Shown here piece after piece: positions 17,182-26,097 of a stretch of 64,000 bases of DNA. Source of the DNA: Bifidobacterium pullorum DSM 20433 (GTDB lineage Bacteria; Actinomycetota; Actinomycetes; Actinomycetales; Bifidobacteriaceae); assembly GCF_000771405.1 (NCBI RefSeq), contig NZ_JDUI01000007.1:62001-126000 (forward strand), written 5' to 3'. A program made the translations under genes and the position numbers. The notes below the pieces were generated by a model. That model worked only from the letters and a program-made list of their open reading frames with translations, was not told where the DNA came from and did no database searches. The first letter of the stretch is position 1; the number at the start of each line of letters is the position of its first letter.

Positions 17182-17396
17182 CCGCGGGATGGTCTGCGCC
17201 AGACAGTCGCCGGGCGACGCGGTGATTCGAAATGTGGACACTGAAGTTGCGTGGTAACATCCGGGCGGTACTCTCAAGCGCAGTCAATCCGGATTGGGAG
17301 AGAACGGCCGTGCCGCAAGGCGCAGGATGTCTCATTGTGCGGACATTTGTGGCCTGCGGGTCGTATCCTGTCCGTAACGCAAGAAAGGTGATCCAA

Positions 17397-20300
17397 GTGA
17401 CGTTGCATGCTCCGCTAGATCTGACCGTCCGATGCAAGGAGGGGCTCTACGACCCCGCCGCGGAACACGACGCCTGCGGCGTCGGCATGGTGGCCACGAT
17501 GAACCGTCGGCCGGAGCGGCGCGTCATCGACAAGGCCATCGAGGTGCTGAGGAACCTGGACCACCGCGGCGCGGTGGGCGCCGAGGAGAACACCGGCGAC
17601 GGCGCGGGCATCCTGATGGGCATGCCCGACGCGTTCATGCGGGCCGTGGTCGACGCGCCGCTGCCGGAACCGGGCCATTACGCGGCGGGCATCGCGTTCC
17701 TGGACCGGGACACCGCCGCATGCGGCCGCCAGCAGCAAGCCATCGCCGCCATCGTGCGCGAGGAGGGGCTGGAACCGCTCGCCTGGCGTACCGTACCCAC
17801 CGATCCGAACGGGCTGGGATTGCAGGCGCTGGCCTCGATGCCCGCATTCGTCACGTTGGTTGTCGCCTCCCCGGACGGCTCCCTGGGCGGGCTGGATTTG
17901 GAACGCAAGGCGTTCCGCATCCGCAAGCGCGTGGAGCACGAGGTGGGCGTGTACTTCGCCTCGCTGTCCGGCCGGACCATCACCTACAAGGGCATGCTGA
18001 CCACCATGCAGCTGACCGGGTTCTTCCCGGACCTCAACGACGAGCGGATGGCGGCGCGCGTGGCCATCGTGCACTCGCGTTTCTCCACCAACACGTTCCC
18101 CAGCTGGCCGCTGGCCCAGCCCTTCCGCCTGCTGGCCCACAACGGCGAGATCAACACCATCCAGGGCAACCGCAACTGGCTGCAGGCGCGTGAAGGCCGT
18201 CTGAGCAGTAAGTTGCTCGGTGAATTCGAACCGCTGCTGCCGATCGCCACGCCCGGATACTCGGATTCCGGCACCTTCGACGAGTGTCTCGAACTGTTGC
18301 ATCTGGCCGGCCGCAGCCTGCCGCACGCCATCCTGATGATGCTGCCGCCCGCCTGGGAGAACGACGACACGCTCGACCCCGACGTGCGCGCCTTCTACGA
18401 GTACAACAACACGCTGATCGAACCGTGGGACGGTCCGGCGCACATCATCTTCACCGACGGCACGCAGGTCGGCGCGCTGCTCGACCGCAACGGCTTCCGC
18501 CCGGGCCGCTGGCAGCTGGACGACACCGGTCTGGTCGTGCTCGCCTCCGAAGCCGGCGTGCTGCCCGACGTGGCCGCCGAACACGTGAGCGCCAAAGGGC
18601 GTCTGGAACCGGGGCGGATGTTCCTTGTGGACACCGCCGAAGGCCGCATCGTGCCGGACGACGAGATCAAGCACGCGCTCGCCGCGCAGCACCCGTACCG
18701 GCAGTGGGTGGAGGGCAACAGCGTGCACATGAACGAACTGCCCGCCCGCGAACACGTCAACCACTCCTACGAATCGGTGCTCCGCCGCCAGCGCGCCTTC
18801 GGCTACACCGAGGAGGACATCAAGCTGATCCTCAACCCCATGGCGGACACCGGCAAGGAGCCGCTCGGCTCGATGGGCAACGATACGCCGATGGCCGTGC
18901 TCTCCGACCGCAGCCGCATGCTGTTCGACTACTTCACGCAGAAGTTCGCGCAGGTCACCAACCCGCCGCTCGACTGGGAGCGCGAACGGATCGTCACCTG
19001 TCTGGAATCGGCGATCGGCCCCGAGCCGAACCTGCTGGAGGACACCGAGCTGCACGCCAAGAAGATCCTGATCCCGCTGCCGGTCATCAACTCCGAGGAG
19101 ATGGCGCAGCTCAAGCGGCTCGACCGCGCCGCCATCCTCGACGGCTACTACCGGCCGTTCGTCGTCAAGGGCCTGTATCAGGTCGCCGGCGGCGGCCCCG
19201 CGCTCGAATCGCGGCTCGACGAGATCTTCGCCGACATCGACCGGGCGATCGCCGACGGCGCGAACTTCATCGTGCTCTCCGACCGCGGCTCGGACCACAC
19301 GTGGGCACCGATCCCGTCGCTGCTGCTCACCTCCGCGGTCCAGCATCATCTGCTGCGCCGGCACACGCGCACCCAGGTCTCGCTGGCCGTGGAGGCCGGC
19401 GACGTGCGCGAGATCCACCATGTCGCGCTGCTGATCGCCTACGGCGCCGCCTGCGTGAACCCGTACCTGGCGTTCGAGACCGTGGAGGACCAGGCCCGCC
19501 GAGGCTATCTCAAGGTCGATGCGGCCACGGCCGTGACGAACGTGACGCACGCCCTGTCGATCGGCGTGCTCAAGATCATGAGCAAGATGGGCGTCTCCAC
19601 GATCATGAGCTACCGCGGCGCCCAGCTGTTCGAGGCGGTCGGCCTGAACAAGACCGTCATCGACCGGTATTTCACCGGCACCACCTCGCAGGTCGGCGGC
19701 ATCGGACTGGACGAGATCGCCGAGGAGGTGGCCCGCCGCCACCGCGTGGCGTATCCGAACCAGTGGACCGTCACCGCGCATGACGAGCTGCCCACCGGCG
19801 GCGACTACAAGTGGCGGCGCACCGGCGAGAACCACCTGAACGACCCGGAGGCCATCTTCCTGCTCCAGCAGTCCACGCAGCGCGGCGACTACGGCATGTT
19901 CAAGCGGTATTCGGCGCATGTCAACGACACGTCGAACCGTCTGATGACGCTGCGCGGCCTGATGACGTTCAAGCCGACCCGCCAGCCGATCCCGATCGAC
20001 GAGGTCGAGCCGGCCAGCGAGATCGTCAAGCGCTTCTCCACCGGCGCGATGAGCTACGGCTCGATCTCGCAGGAGGCGCACGAGACGCTCGCCATCGCGA
20101 TGAACATGATCGGCGCGCGCTCCAACTCCGGCGAGGGCGGCGAATCCGACGACCGGATCAACGACCCGCTGCGCGTCAGCCGCATCAAGCAGATCGCCTC
20201 CGCGCGCTTCGGCGTGACCAGCGACTACCTGGTGCACGCCACCGACCTGCAGATCAAGCTCGCCCAAGGCGCCAAGCCGGGCGAGGGCGGCCACCTGCCG

Positions 20301-21968
20301 GGCGCCAAGGTGCCGCCGTGGATCGCCAAGGTGCGTCATTCCACGCCCGGCGTGGAGCTGATCTCCCCGCCGCCGCACCATGACATCTATTCGATCGAGG
20401 ACCTGAAGCAGCTGATCAACGACGCGAAGATGGCCAATCCGAAGGCCCGCATCCACGTCAAGCTCGTCTCCGAGTTCGGCGTCGGCACGATCGCGGCCGG
20501 TGTGGCCAAATGCCATGCCGACGTGGTGCTGATCTCCGGCTACGACGGCGGCACCGGCGCGGCCCCGCTCAACGCGATCAAGCACGCCGGCACCCCGTGG
20601 GAGATCGGCCTGTCCGAAACCCAGCAGACGCTGATCCTCAACGGTCTGCGCTCCCGCGTGACCGTGCAGTGCGACGGCGAGCTGAAAACCGGCCGCGACG
20701 TGGTGATCGCCACCCTGCTGGGCGCCGAGGAGTTCGGCTTCGCCACCGCGGCGCTGATCGTGGAGGGCTGCGTGATGATGCGCGCCTGCCAGAAGAACAC
20801 CTGCCCGCAGGGCATCGCCACGCAGGATCCGGAGCTGCGCGCCCGGTTCACCGGCAAGCCCGAGCATGTGGTCAACTTCTTCATGTTCATCGCCGAAGAG
20901 GTGCGCGAACTGCTGGCCCAGCTCGGCTTCCGCACGCTTGAGGAGGCCGTGGGCCACGTGGAGTGCCTGGATCAGGACGAGGCGGTCAGCCGCTGGAAGG
21001 CGGACGGCGTGGACTTGACGAACGTGCTGATGCAGCCCGGCCCGGTCCCCGGCACGATCCTGCACAAGACCATCGAACAGAACCATGAGCTCGACAAGGC
21101 GCTGGACAATGAGCTGATCCGACTGGCCGAACCCGCGCTGGAACGCCGTGAGCCCGTGCGCATCGACATTCCGATCCGCAACGTCAACCGCACGCTCGGC
21201 ACGATGGTCGGCTACGAGATCACCCGCCGCTACGGCGCGGAAGGTCTGCCCGACGACACGATCGACATGACCCTGCGCGGCTCCGGCGGCCAGTCCATCG
21301 GCGCGTTCATCCCGCGCGGCGAGACCCTGCGTGTGGTCGGCGAGGTCAACGACTACGCCGGCAAGGGCCTGTCCGGCGGACGCATGGTCGTCCGGCCCGA
21401 GGAAGGCGTGACGTTCGACCCGCATACGAACGTGATCGCCGGCAACGTGACCGGTTTCGGCGCCACCTCCGGCGAGATGTTCGTCGGCGGCAAGGCCGGC
21501 GAACGCTTCGCGGTGCGCAACGGCGGCGCCACGTTCGTGGTCGAGGGCGTGGGCGACCACGGCTGCGAGTACATGACCGGCGGCACCGTCGTAGTACTGG
21601 GTCCCACCGGACGCAACTTCGGCGCCGGCTTCTCCGGCGGCGACGCGTTCGTGCTCGACCTGGATACGTCCAAGGTCAACCCCGAGGCCGTCGAACACGG
21701 GTCGCTGCTGTTCGAACCGCTGGACGGGGCGACATCCGCGAAGGTGCGCGACCTGGTCAAGCGTCACGCCGAGGAGACCGGCTCGGCGTTCGCCGCCGCG
21801 TTGCTGGAGGACTGGGACGCCTCGGCCGTCCGGTTCACGCATGTGGTGCCCAGGCAGTATGTGGCGATGACCGCGGCGATGCGCCGCGCCGAAGACGAGC
21901 ATATCGATTTCAACGAGCCCGGCGTCTGGGAACAGGTGTACGAGCAGGTGATGGAAGGAGCGCGCTGA
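17397..21968 (+). CDS. gltB: Glutamate synthase large subunit
   Basis: A 1523-residue large subunit of NADPH-dependent GOGAT, making two glutamates from glutamine and 2-oxoglutarate. The order is: a propeptide of 26 residues and the Ntn nucleophile Cys27 (HDACGVG), a class II glutamine amidotransferase domain, a central domain, an FMN-binding synthase domain, the 3Fe-4S cysteines around MRACQKNTCPQG, and a C-terminal GxGxG-repeat beta-helix. GTG 17397 is chosen because AGAAAGG lies just upstream and it gives a normal propeptide length; the frame is open back to 17232. gltD follows after one base. It works with glnE-controlled glutamine synthetase in ammonia assimilation. Confidence 0.96.
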   Translation: MTLHAPLDLTVRCKEGLYDPAAEHDACGVGMVATMNRRPERRVIDKAIEVLRNLDHRGAVGAEENTGDGAGILMGMPDAFMRAVVDAPLPEPGHYAAGIAFLDRDTAACGRQQQAIAAIVREEGLEPLAWRTVPTDPNGLGLQALASMPAFVTLVVASPDGSLGGLDLERKAFRIRKRVEHEVGVYFASLSGRTITYKGMLTTMQLTGFFPDLNDERMAARVAIVHSRFSTNTFPSWPLAQPFRLLAHNGEINTIQGNRNWLQAREGRLSSKLLGEFEPLLPIATPGYSDSGTFDECLELLHLAGRSLPHAILMMLPPAWENDDTLDPDVRAFYEYNNTLIEPWDGPAHIIFTDGTQVGALLDRNGFRPGRWQLDDTGLVVLASEAGVLPDVAAEHVSAKGRLEPGRMFLVDTAEGRIVPDDEIKHALAAQHPYRQWVEGNSVHMNELPAREHVNHSYESVLRRQRAFGYTEEDIKLILNPMADTGKEPLGSMGNDTPMAVLSDRSRMLFDYFTQKFAQVTNPPLDWERERIVTCLESAIGPEPNLLEDTELHAKKILIPLPVINSEEMAQLKRLDRAAILDGYYRPFVVKGLYQVAGGGPALESRLDEIFADIDRAIADGANFIVLSDRGSDHTWAPIPSLLLTSAVQHHLLRRHTRTQVSLAVEAGDVREIHHVALLIAYGAACVNPYLAFETVEDQARRGYLKVDAATAVTNVTHALSIGVLKIMSKMGVSTIMSYRGAQLFEAVGLNKTVIDRYFTGTTSQVGGIGLDEIAEEVARRHRVAYPNQWTVTAHDELPTGGDYKWRRTGENHLNDPEAIFLLQQSTQRGDYGMFKRYSAHVNDTSNRLMTLRGLMTFKPTRQPIPIDEVEPASEIVKRFSTGAMSYGSISQEAHETLAIAMNMIGARSNSGEGGESDDRINDPLRVSRIKQIASARFGVTSDYLVHATDLQIKLAQGAKPGEGGHLPGAKVPPWIAKVRHSTPGVELISPPPHHDIYSIEDLKQLINDAKMANPKARIHVKLVSEFGVGTIAAGVAKCHADVVLISGYDGGTGAAPLNAIKHAGTPWEIGLSETQQTLILNGLRSRVTVQCDGELKTGRDVVIATLLGAEEFGFATAALIVEGCVMMRACQKNTCPQGIATQDPELRARFTGKPEHVVNFFMFIAEEVRELLAQLGFRTLEEAVGHVECLDQDEAVSRWKADGVDLTNVLMQPGPVPGTILHKTIEQNHELDKALDNELIRLAEPALERREPVRIDIPIRNVNRTLGTMVGYEITRRYGAEGLPDDTIDMTLRGSGGQSIGAFIPRGETLRVVGEVNDYAGKGLSGGRMVVRPEEGVTFDPHTNVIAGNVTGFGATSGEMFVGGKAGERFAVRNGGATFVVEGVGDHGCEYMTGGTVVVLGPTGRNFGAGFSGGDAFVLDLDTSKVNPEAVEHGSLLFEPLDGATSAKVRDLVKRHAEETGSAFAAALLEDWDASAVRFTHVVPRQYVAMTAAMRRAEDEHIDFNEPGVWEQVYEQVMEGAR

Positions 21969-21969
21969 C

Positions 21970-23517
21970 ATGGCGGACCCCAGAGGATTCCTTAAAGTAC
22001 GTACCCGCCGCGAACCGGCCGAACGCACCGTCGAGGAGCGCATCCGCGACTGGATGGACGTGCACGCCGAATCCGGCTTGCAACCGTGGACGCGCGAGCA
22101 GGCGTCGCGCTGCATGGACTGCGGCACCCCGTTCTGCATGACCGGCTGCCCGCTGGGCAATCTCATCCCCGAGTTCAACGATCTGGTCTGGCAAGGCAAG
22201 TGGGAGGACGCCTACCATCGATTGTCCTCCACGAACAACTTCCCCGAGGTCACCGGACGCATCTGCCCGGCGCTGTGCGAGGCGGCGTGCGTGCTGGGCA
22301 TCCACGAACCGGCCACGATGATCCGCAACGACGAGTGCACGATCATCGACCAGGCTTGGGATCTGGAACTGGTCAAGCCGATGCCGCCGCACCGCCTGAC
22401 CGACATGACCGTGGCCGTCGTCGGTTCCGGCCCGGCGGGACTCGCCTGCGCGCAGCAACTGACCCGCGCCGGGCATACCGTCGTGGTCTACGAGCGTGAC
22501 GACGCGATCGGCGGCCTGATGCGCTACGGCATCCCCAACTTCAAGCTCGACAAGCGGCTGATCGACCGGCGCGTGGAGCAGATGGAGGCCGAAGGCACCC
22601 GATTCCGCACCGGAGTGGAGGTCGGCAAGGACATCTCCTGGGACGAGCTGCGCTCGCGGTACGACGCAGTGGTGGTGGCGATCGGCTCCACCGTGCCGCG
22701 CGACATGAACCTGCCGGGGCGCGAGCTCGACGGCATCCACTTCGCGATGGAGTACCTGCCGGATGCGACCCGCCGTGTCTACGGCGTGGAGCCGGTCCAC
22801 GACATCACCGCCGAAGGCAAGGACGTCATTGTGATCGGCGGCGGCGACACCGGCTCCGACTGCCTGGGCACCGCGATCCGCCAGGGCGCCAAGAGCGTGA
22901 CCGTGTTGCAGATCATGCCCAAGGAGCCGACCGAACGCCCCAGCAACCAGCCGTGGCCCACTTACGCACGCCTGTATCAGAAGACCAGTTCGATGGAGGA
23001 GGGCGGCGAGTACCTGTACAACACGGATTCGGTGAACTTCATCGGTTCCGACGACAACGAGGCGGGGGAAGGCCAAACCGAAGTCCGTGTCGAGCATTCG
23101 GCCACGGCCGCCGGATTCGTGGCCGACGGGCACGGCCATGTGACCGGGCTCAAGGTCGTCAACGTCGCACCGGGGGAGGACGGGCCGTTCACCCGTCAGC
23201 CGGGCACCGAACGCGTGCTGCCCGCCGACCTGGTGCTGATCTCGGTCGGCTTCCTGCATCCGGACACGACGACGCTGAGCGAGCAGCTGCCGGTCGAGCT
23301 GGACGGGCGCGGCAATGTGGCGCGTGACGACTCGTACGCCACGTCACAGGACGGCGTCTTCGCCTGCGGCGACGCGGGCCGCGGCCAGAGCCTGGTGGTC
23401 TGGGCCATCGCCGAAGGACGCTCCTGCGCCGCCGCCGTGGACCGCTACCTGACAGGCGACACCGAGCTGCCCGCGCCGATCGCCGCCTCGCGTCGGCCGA
23501 TGGCGTTGCCGCGGTAG
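21970..23517 (+). CDS. gltD: Glutamate synthase small subunit
   Basis: A 515-residue FAD/NADPH subunit of GOGAT. The N-terminal Cys-rich region CMDCGTPFCMTGCPLGN plus CPALCEAAC binds the two 4Fe-4S clusters. The FAD-binding VVGSGPAGLACAQQL and NADPH-binding VIGGGDTGSDCLG Rossmann motifs follow, and the end carries a GVFACGDAGRGQSLVVWAI block. The ATG lies two bases after the gltB stop, with GGAAGGAG inside the end of gltB. It passes electrons from NADPH to GltB. Confidence 0.96.
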   Translation: MADPRGFLKVRTRREPAERTVEERIRDWMDVHAESGLQPWTREQASRCMDCGTPFCMTGCPLGNLIPEFNDLVWQGKWEDAYHRLSSTNNFPEVTGRICPALCEAACVLGIHEPATMIRNDECTIIDQAWDLELVKPMPPHRLTDMTVAVVGSGPAGLACAQQLTRAGHTVVVYERDDAIGGLMRYGIPNFKLDKRLIDRRVEQMEAEGTRFRTGVEVGKDISWDELRSRYDAVVVAIGSTVPRDMNLPGRELDGIHFAMEYLPDATRRVYGVEPVHDITAEGKDVIVIGGGDTGSDCLGTAIRQGAKSVTVLQIMPKEPTERPSNQPWPTYARLYQKTSSMEEGGEYLYNTDSVNFIGSDDNEAGEGQTEVRVEHSATAAGFVADGHGHVTGLKVVNVAPGEDGPFTRQPGTERVLPADLVLISVGFLHPDTTTLSEQLPVELDGRGNVARDDSYATSQDGVFACGDAGRGQSLVVWAIAEGRSCAAAVDRYLTGDTELPAPIAASRRPMALPR

Positions 23518-23535
23518 GGGCGGAACATCCGTTAA

Positions 23536-23561
23536 CGGCTGCCGTGGGTCCGCGGCAGCCG
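23536..23561 (+). terminator. Hairpin after gltD
   Basis: A 9-bp GC-rich stem CGGCTGCCG/CGGCAGCCG (23536-23544 with 23553-23561) lies 19 bases after the gltD stop. No U-run follows, so it is only a candidate terminator or mRNA-end stabiliser. Confidence 0.4.
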
Positions 23562-23736
23562 AGTCGCCTGTTCGGGTCTGGAAACTACCGAGCGGACGTC
23601 GGATTCACTGCCCACGCCGGCATCCTGCCCACCGGCATGGGTGCGGAGCCCTGAACCGTCAACAATCTGTCTATTTCGGCGGTTGCTGTTGTACAGTAGC
23701 TTGCAGTGAATCCGTTCGCATCATGAAGGAGTGAGC

Positions 23737-24195
23737 ATGCCGAACCGTGCAGAACGCCGCGCGCAGGAGAAGCGCAACCGCAGGGGCATCCCGCAGCAGT
23801 ACGACCAGACCCGGGGTCGTGGCCGTTCCGGGATGATCGACGAGTACGCGCTGCAGCAGAAGTCGATCCGTCTGCAGGAGGGCACGGACGGTGAGTGGAA
23901 GCCGACCGCCTCGTTCGAGACGCCGGAGATGACGGCCGATACGGATATCGCGTTGCGCAACCCGAAGCTCGTCAAGGCGCCGCATTCGGTGCGCCAGTGG
24001 TTCCGCGTGCTGAGCTGGGCGCTGATCGTCATCGCGGCGATCGCATTCGTGGTGGTCATGTGGCTGCCGACCAAGCCAATCTGGCTGGTGGGCGGCGTGG
24101 CCGTGGTCTTCGCGGTCGGCGTGCTCAGCCTGTTCTTCACCGCGGGTGATTCGAAGCACAACCCGAATCTGGACGCCAACGGCACCGCCGTGTGA
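23737..24195 (+). CDS. Small two-helix membrane protein of unknown function
   Basis: A 152-residue protein I do not recognise as a named family. The N-terminus is strongly basic (MPNRAERRAQEKRNRRG), then hydrophilic to about 85. Two transmembrane helices follow (about 89-110 and 114-134) with a short PTKPIW turn, then a polar tail. Both ends are predicted in the cytoplasm. ATG 23737 follows AAGGAG with good spacing. It forms its own unit after gltD and ends before a 17-bp hairpin. Confidence 0.8.
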   Translation: MPNRAERRAQEKRNRRGIPQQYDQTRGRGRSGMIDEYALQQKSIRLQEGTDGEWKPTASFETPEMTADTDIALRNPKLVKAPHSVRQWFRVLSWALIVIAAIAFVVVMWLPTKPIWLVGGVAVVFAVGVLSLFFTAGDSKHNPNLDANGTAV

Positions 24196-24223
24196 TACGG
24201 CGACAACCGTTCTTGACATCTCC

Positions 24224-24268
24224 GATCGCCTCCGACGAACGTCTCCTGTGAGTTCGTCGGAGGCGATC
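24224..24268. terminator. Long hairpin terminator between convergent genes
   Basis: A perfect 17-bp stem (24224-24240 with 24252-24268) has an 11-base loop. It lies between the membrane-protein gene and the convergent small ORF at 24280. Neither strand shows a U-run. Confidence 0.65.
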
Positions 24269-24279
24269 TGCGTTATACG

Positions 24280-24522
24280 TCACCAACCCAACGGCGCGTC
24301 CAGCATGACGTGGGTCGATGAGGTCACCAGCACGTCGATCGAACGGCCTTCGGTCGGATGCGACGAGGTCGAGAACGAGAAATGCCGCGTCTTGCGGTCG
24401 GAATGGGTCTTGGCGACGATGTCGCACAGGTCCGCGTACGTCTTCGTCGCGGAATCGGCGGAATGGAACTCAAACGGAACGCCGTCGATATACAGACGGT
24501 AAATTGCATAATCTTCAGCCAT
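24280..24522 (-). CDS. Small hypothetical protein
   Basis: An 80-residue soluble acidic protein with no family I recognise. It starts MAEDYAIYRLYIDGVPF, contains SADSATKTYADLCDIVAKTHSDRK in a likely helix-strand pattern, and ends VTSSTHVMLDAPLGW. ATG 24522 is the most natural start, but its ribosome site is poor; the frame is open up to 24597. Codon use is typical of the region, and a strong hairpin lies just after its stop, both of which favour a real gene. It is divergent from glgA with a 180-base gap. Confidence 0.55.
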   Translation of the reverse strand: MAEDYAIYRLYIDGVPFEFHSADSATKTYADLCDIVAKTHSDRKTRHFSFSTSSHPTEGRSIDVLVTSSTHVMLDAPLGW

Positions 24523-24600
24523 ATGCTCATGTAAACACCGAAATCTTAAAATGCGGTGCGGGGCGTGTTGCGGCATGGGCGCGCGGATTGTCGACAACGG

Positions 24601-24643
24601 CGCACAACTTGTCGCAACATGGGCGGTATGTTGTGCGTTTTTT
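24601..24643 (+). terminator. Terminator-like or attenuator-like hairpin upstream of glgA
   Basis: An 8-bp stem CGCACAAC/GTTGTGCG (24601-24608 with 24630-24637) is followed by TTTTTT. A competing 6-bp stem CAACAT/ATGTTG (24615-24620 with 24628-24633) uses part of the same 3' arm. No plus-strand gene lies directly upstream, so attenuation of glgA is possible. A perfect palindrome TTGTCGACAA lies at 24588-24597. Confidence 0.4.
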
Positions 24644-24702
24644 GTGTGCGGATGTCATACAGTAGACAGTGGCAGAGTCCATTTTCTACAGAGAGGTGAC
24701 CA

Positions 24703-25941
24703 ATGAAGGTCGATATCCTGACCCGTGAGTATCCGCCCAAGGTCTATGGCGGCGCCGGCGTGCACGCCGAGGAGCTGAGCAAGGTCCTGGCCGAACGCAT
24801 CGACGTGACCGTGCGCGCGTTCGACGGCCCGCGCACGGAGGCCGATGTGCCGGCCATCCCCGGCAGCGATCCCAAGGGCAGCCTGACGGTCGTCGGCTAT
24901 GACACCCCGGCCGAGCTCAAGGACGCGAACGGCGCGATCAAGACGTTCGGCGTGGATCTGCAGATCGCCAACGACGTCGACGCCGACATCATCCACGCCC
25001 ACACCTGGTACGCCTGCCTGGCCGGCCGTCTGGCCCAGCAGCTGCACGAGATCCCGCTGGTCATCACCGCGCACAGCTTGGAGCCGTTCCGCCCGTGGAA
25101 GCGCGAGCAGCTCGGCGGCGGCTACAACCTGAGCTCCTGGGCCGAGAGGGACGCCTATGAGCACGCCGACGGCATCATCGCAGTCTCCGGCGGCATGAAG
25201 GAGGACATCCTGGCCGCCTACCCGAACGTCGATCCGGACAAGGTGCACGTGGTCTACAACGGCATCACGATGGACGACTTCGCCACCCCGGCCGATGACG
25301 ATCCGGCTTGGGGTGTGTTCGACCGCTACCACATCGACCGCAGCAAGCCGACGCTGCTGTTCGTTGGCCGCATCACCCGCCAGAAGGGCCTGCCGTACCT
25401 GCTGCAGGCGCTGCACTTCGTGGACAAGGACGTGCAGGTCGTGCTGGCGGCGGGAGCCCCGGACACCCCGGAGATCATGGAGGAGGTCAAGTCCGCCTTC
25501 GCCAAGCTGGACGAGGAGCGCGGCAACATCATCTGGATCGAGGAGATGCTCCCCAAGCCGGAGCTCAACGCCCTCGAACACGGCTGCGACGCGTTCATCT
25601 GCCCCTCGATCTACGAGCCGCTGGGCATCGTGAACCTGGAGGCCATGGCCTGCGGCCTGCCGGTGGTGGCCAGCGCCACGGGCGGCATCCCGGAGGTCGT
25701 GGTGGACGGCGAGACCGGCTACCTGGTCCCGATCGACCAGCTGCACGACGGCACCGGCACCCCCACCAACCCGGACAAGTTCGTGCACGACATGGCCGAC
25801 GCGATCAACAGGATCATGCGCGACCCGGAGCTCGCCAAGAAGATGGGCGAGGCCGGCTACGCGCGCGCCCGCGACAAGTTCAGCTGGGAGTCGATCGCCG
25901 ACGCCACCATCGAGGTCTACAAGAAGATCCTCGGCGAGTGA
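24703..25941 (+). CDS. glgA: Glycogen synthase, actinobacterial GT4 type
   Basis: A 412-residue GT4 glycosyltransferase of the actinobacterial glycogen-synthase family. It has the N-terminal KVYGGAGVHAEEL glycine-rich site, HAHTWYACLAG, an acceptor/donor loop FVGRITRQKG, and the EPLGIVNLEAMACGLPVV nucleotide-sugar motif with its catalytic Glu pair. It transfers glucose from ADP-glucose to glycogen. The mycobacterial relative GlgM instead makes maltose-1-phosphate, so that activity remains possible. The ATG follows AGAGAGG. It is a single-gene unit with a leader hairpin and an exceptionally strong terminator. Confidence 0.92.
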   Translation: MKVDILTREYPPKVYGGAGVHAEELSKVLAERIDVTVRAFDGPRTEADVPAIPGSDPKGSLTVVGYDTPAELKDANGAIKTFGVDLQIANDVDADIIHAHTWYACLAGRLAQQLHEIPLVITAHSLEPFRPWKREQLGGGYNLSSWAERDAYEHADGIIAVSGGMKEDILAAYPNVDPDKVHVVYNGITMDDFATPADDDPAWGVFDRYHIDRSKPTLLFVGRITRQKGLPYLLQALHFVDKDVQVVLAAGAPDTPEIMEEVKSAFAKLDEERGNIIWIEEMLPKPELNALEHGCDAFICPSIYEPLGIVNLEAMACGLPVVASATGGIPEVVVDGETGYLVPIDQLHDGTGTPTNPDKFVHDMADAINRIMRDPELAKKMGEAGYARARDKFSWESIADATIEVYKKILGE

Positions 25942-25950
25942 TCGCTGACT

Positions 25951-26040
25951 GAGGTTCGCACTACCTCAAGGTTCAGAAACAGAGTGGCGGTTTTCCGCCA
26001 TGGCAAATCTGAACCTTGAGGTAGTGCGAACCTCTTTTTT
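25951..26040 (+). terminator. Very long cruciform-type terminator of glgA
   Basis: A perfect 26-bp stem (25951-25976 with 26009-26034) carries a second 6-bp hairpin TGGCGG-TTTT-CCGCCA (25985-26000) in its loop. It is followed by TTTTTT at 26035-26040. The stem starts only 10 bases after the glgA stop. Confidence 0.9.
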
Positions 26041-26097
26041 CGTCCTTATGCTGGCTATCGGCCGCCATGCCCTGATTCCCGGGCGTACAGTGAACCT

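Noticed and set aside
17232..17396. Longer N-terminus for GltB
   Set aside because: It would put 81 residues before the nucleophile Cys; GTG 17397 gives a normal propeptide and has AGAAAGG upstream.
17415..22199. A 1594-codon open frame antisense to gltB and gltD
   Set aside because: It mirrors the high-GC third-position pattern of gltBD, has no recognisable domains, and the sense genes are certain.
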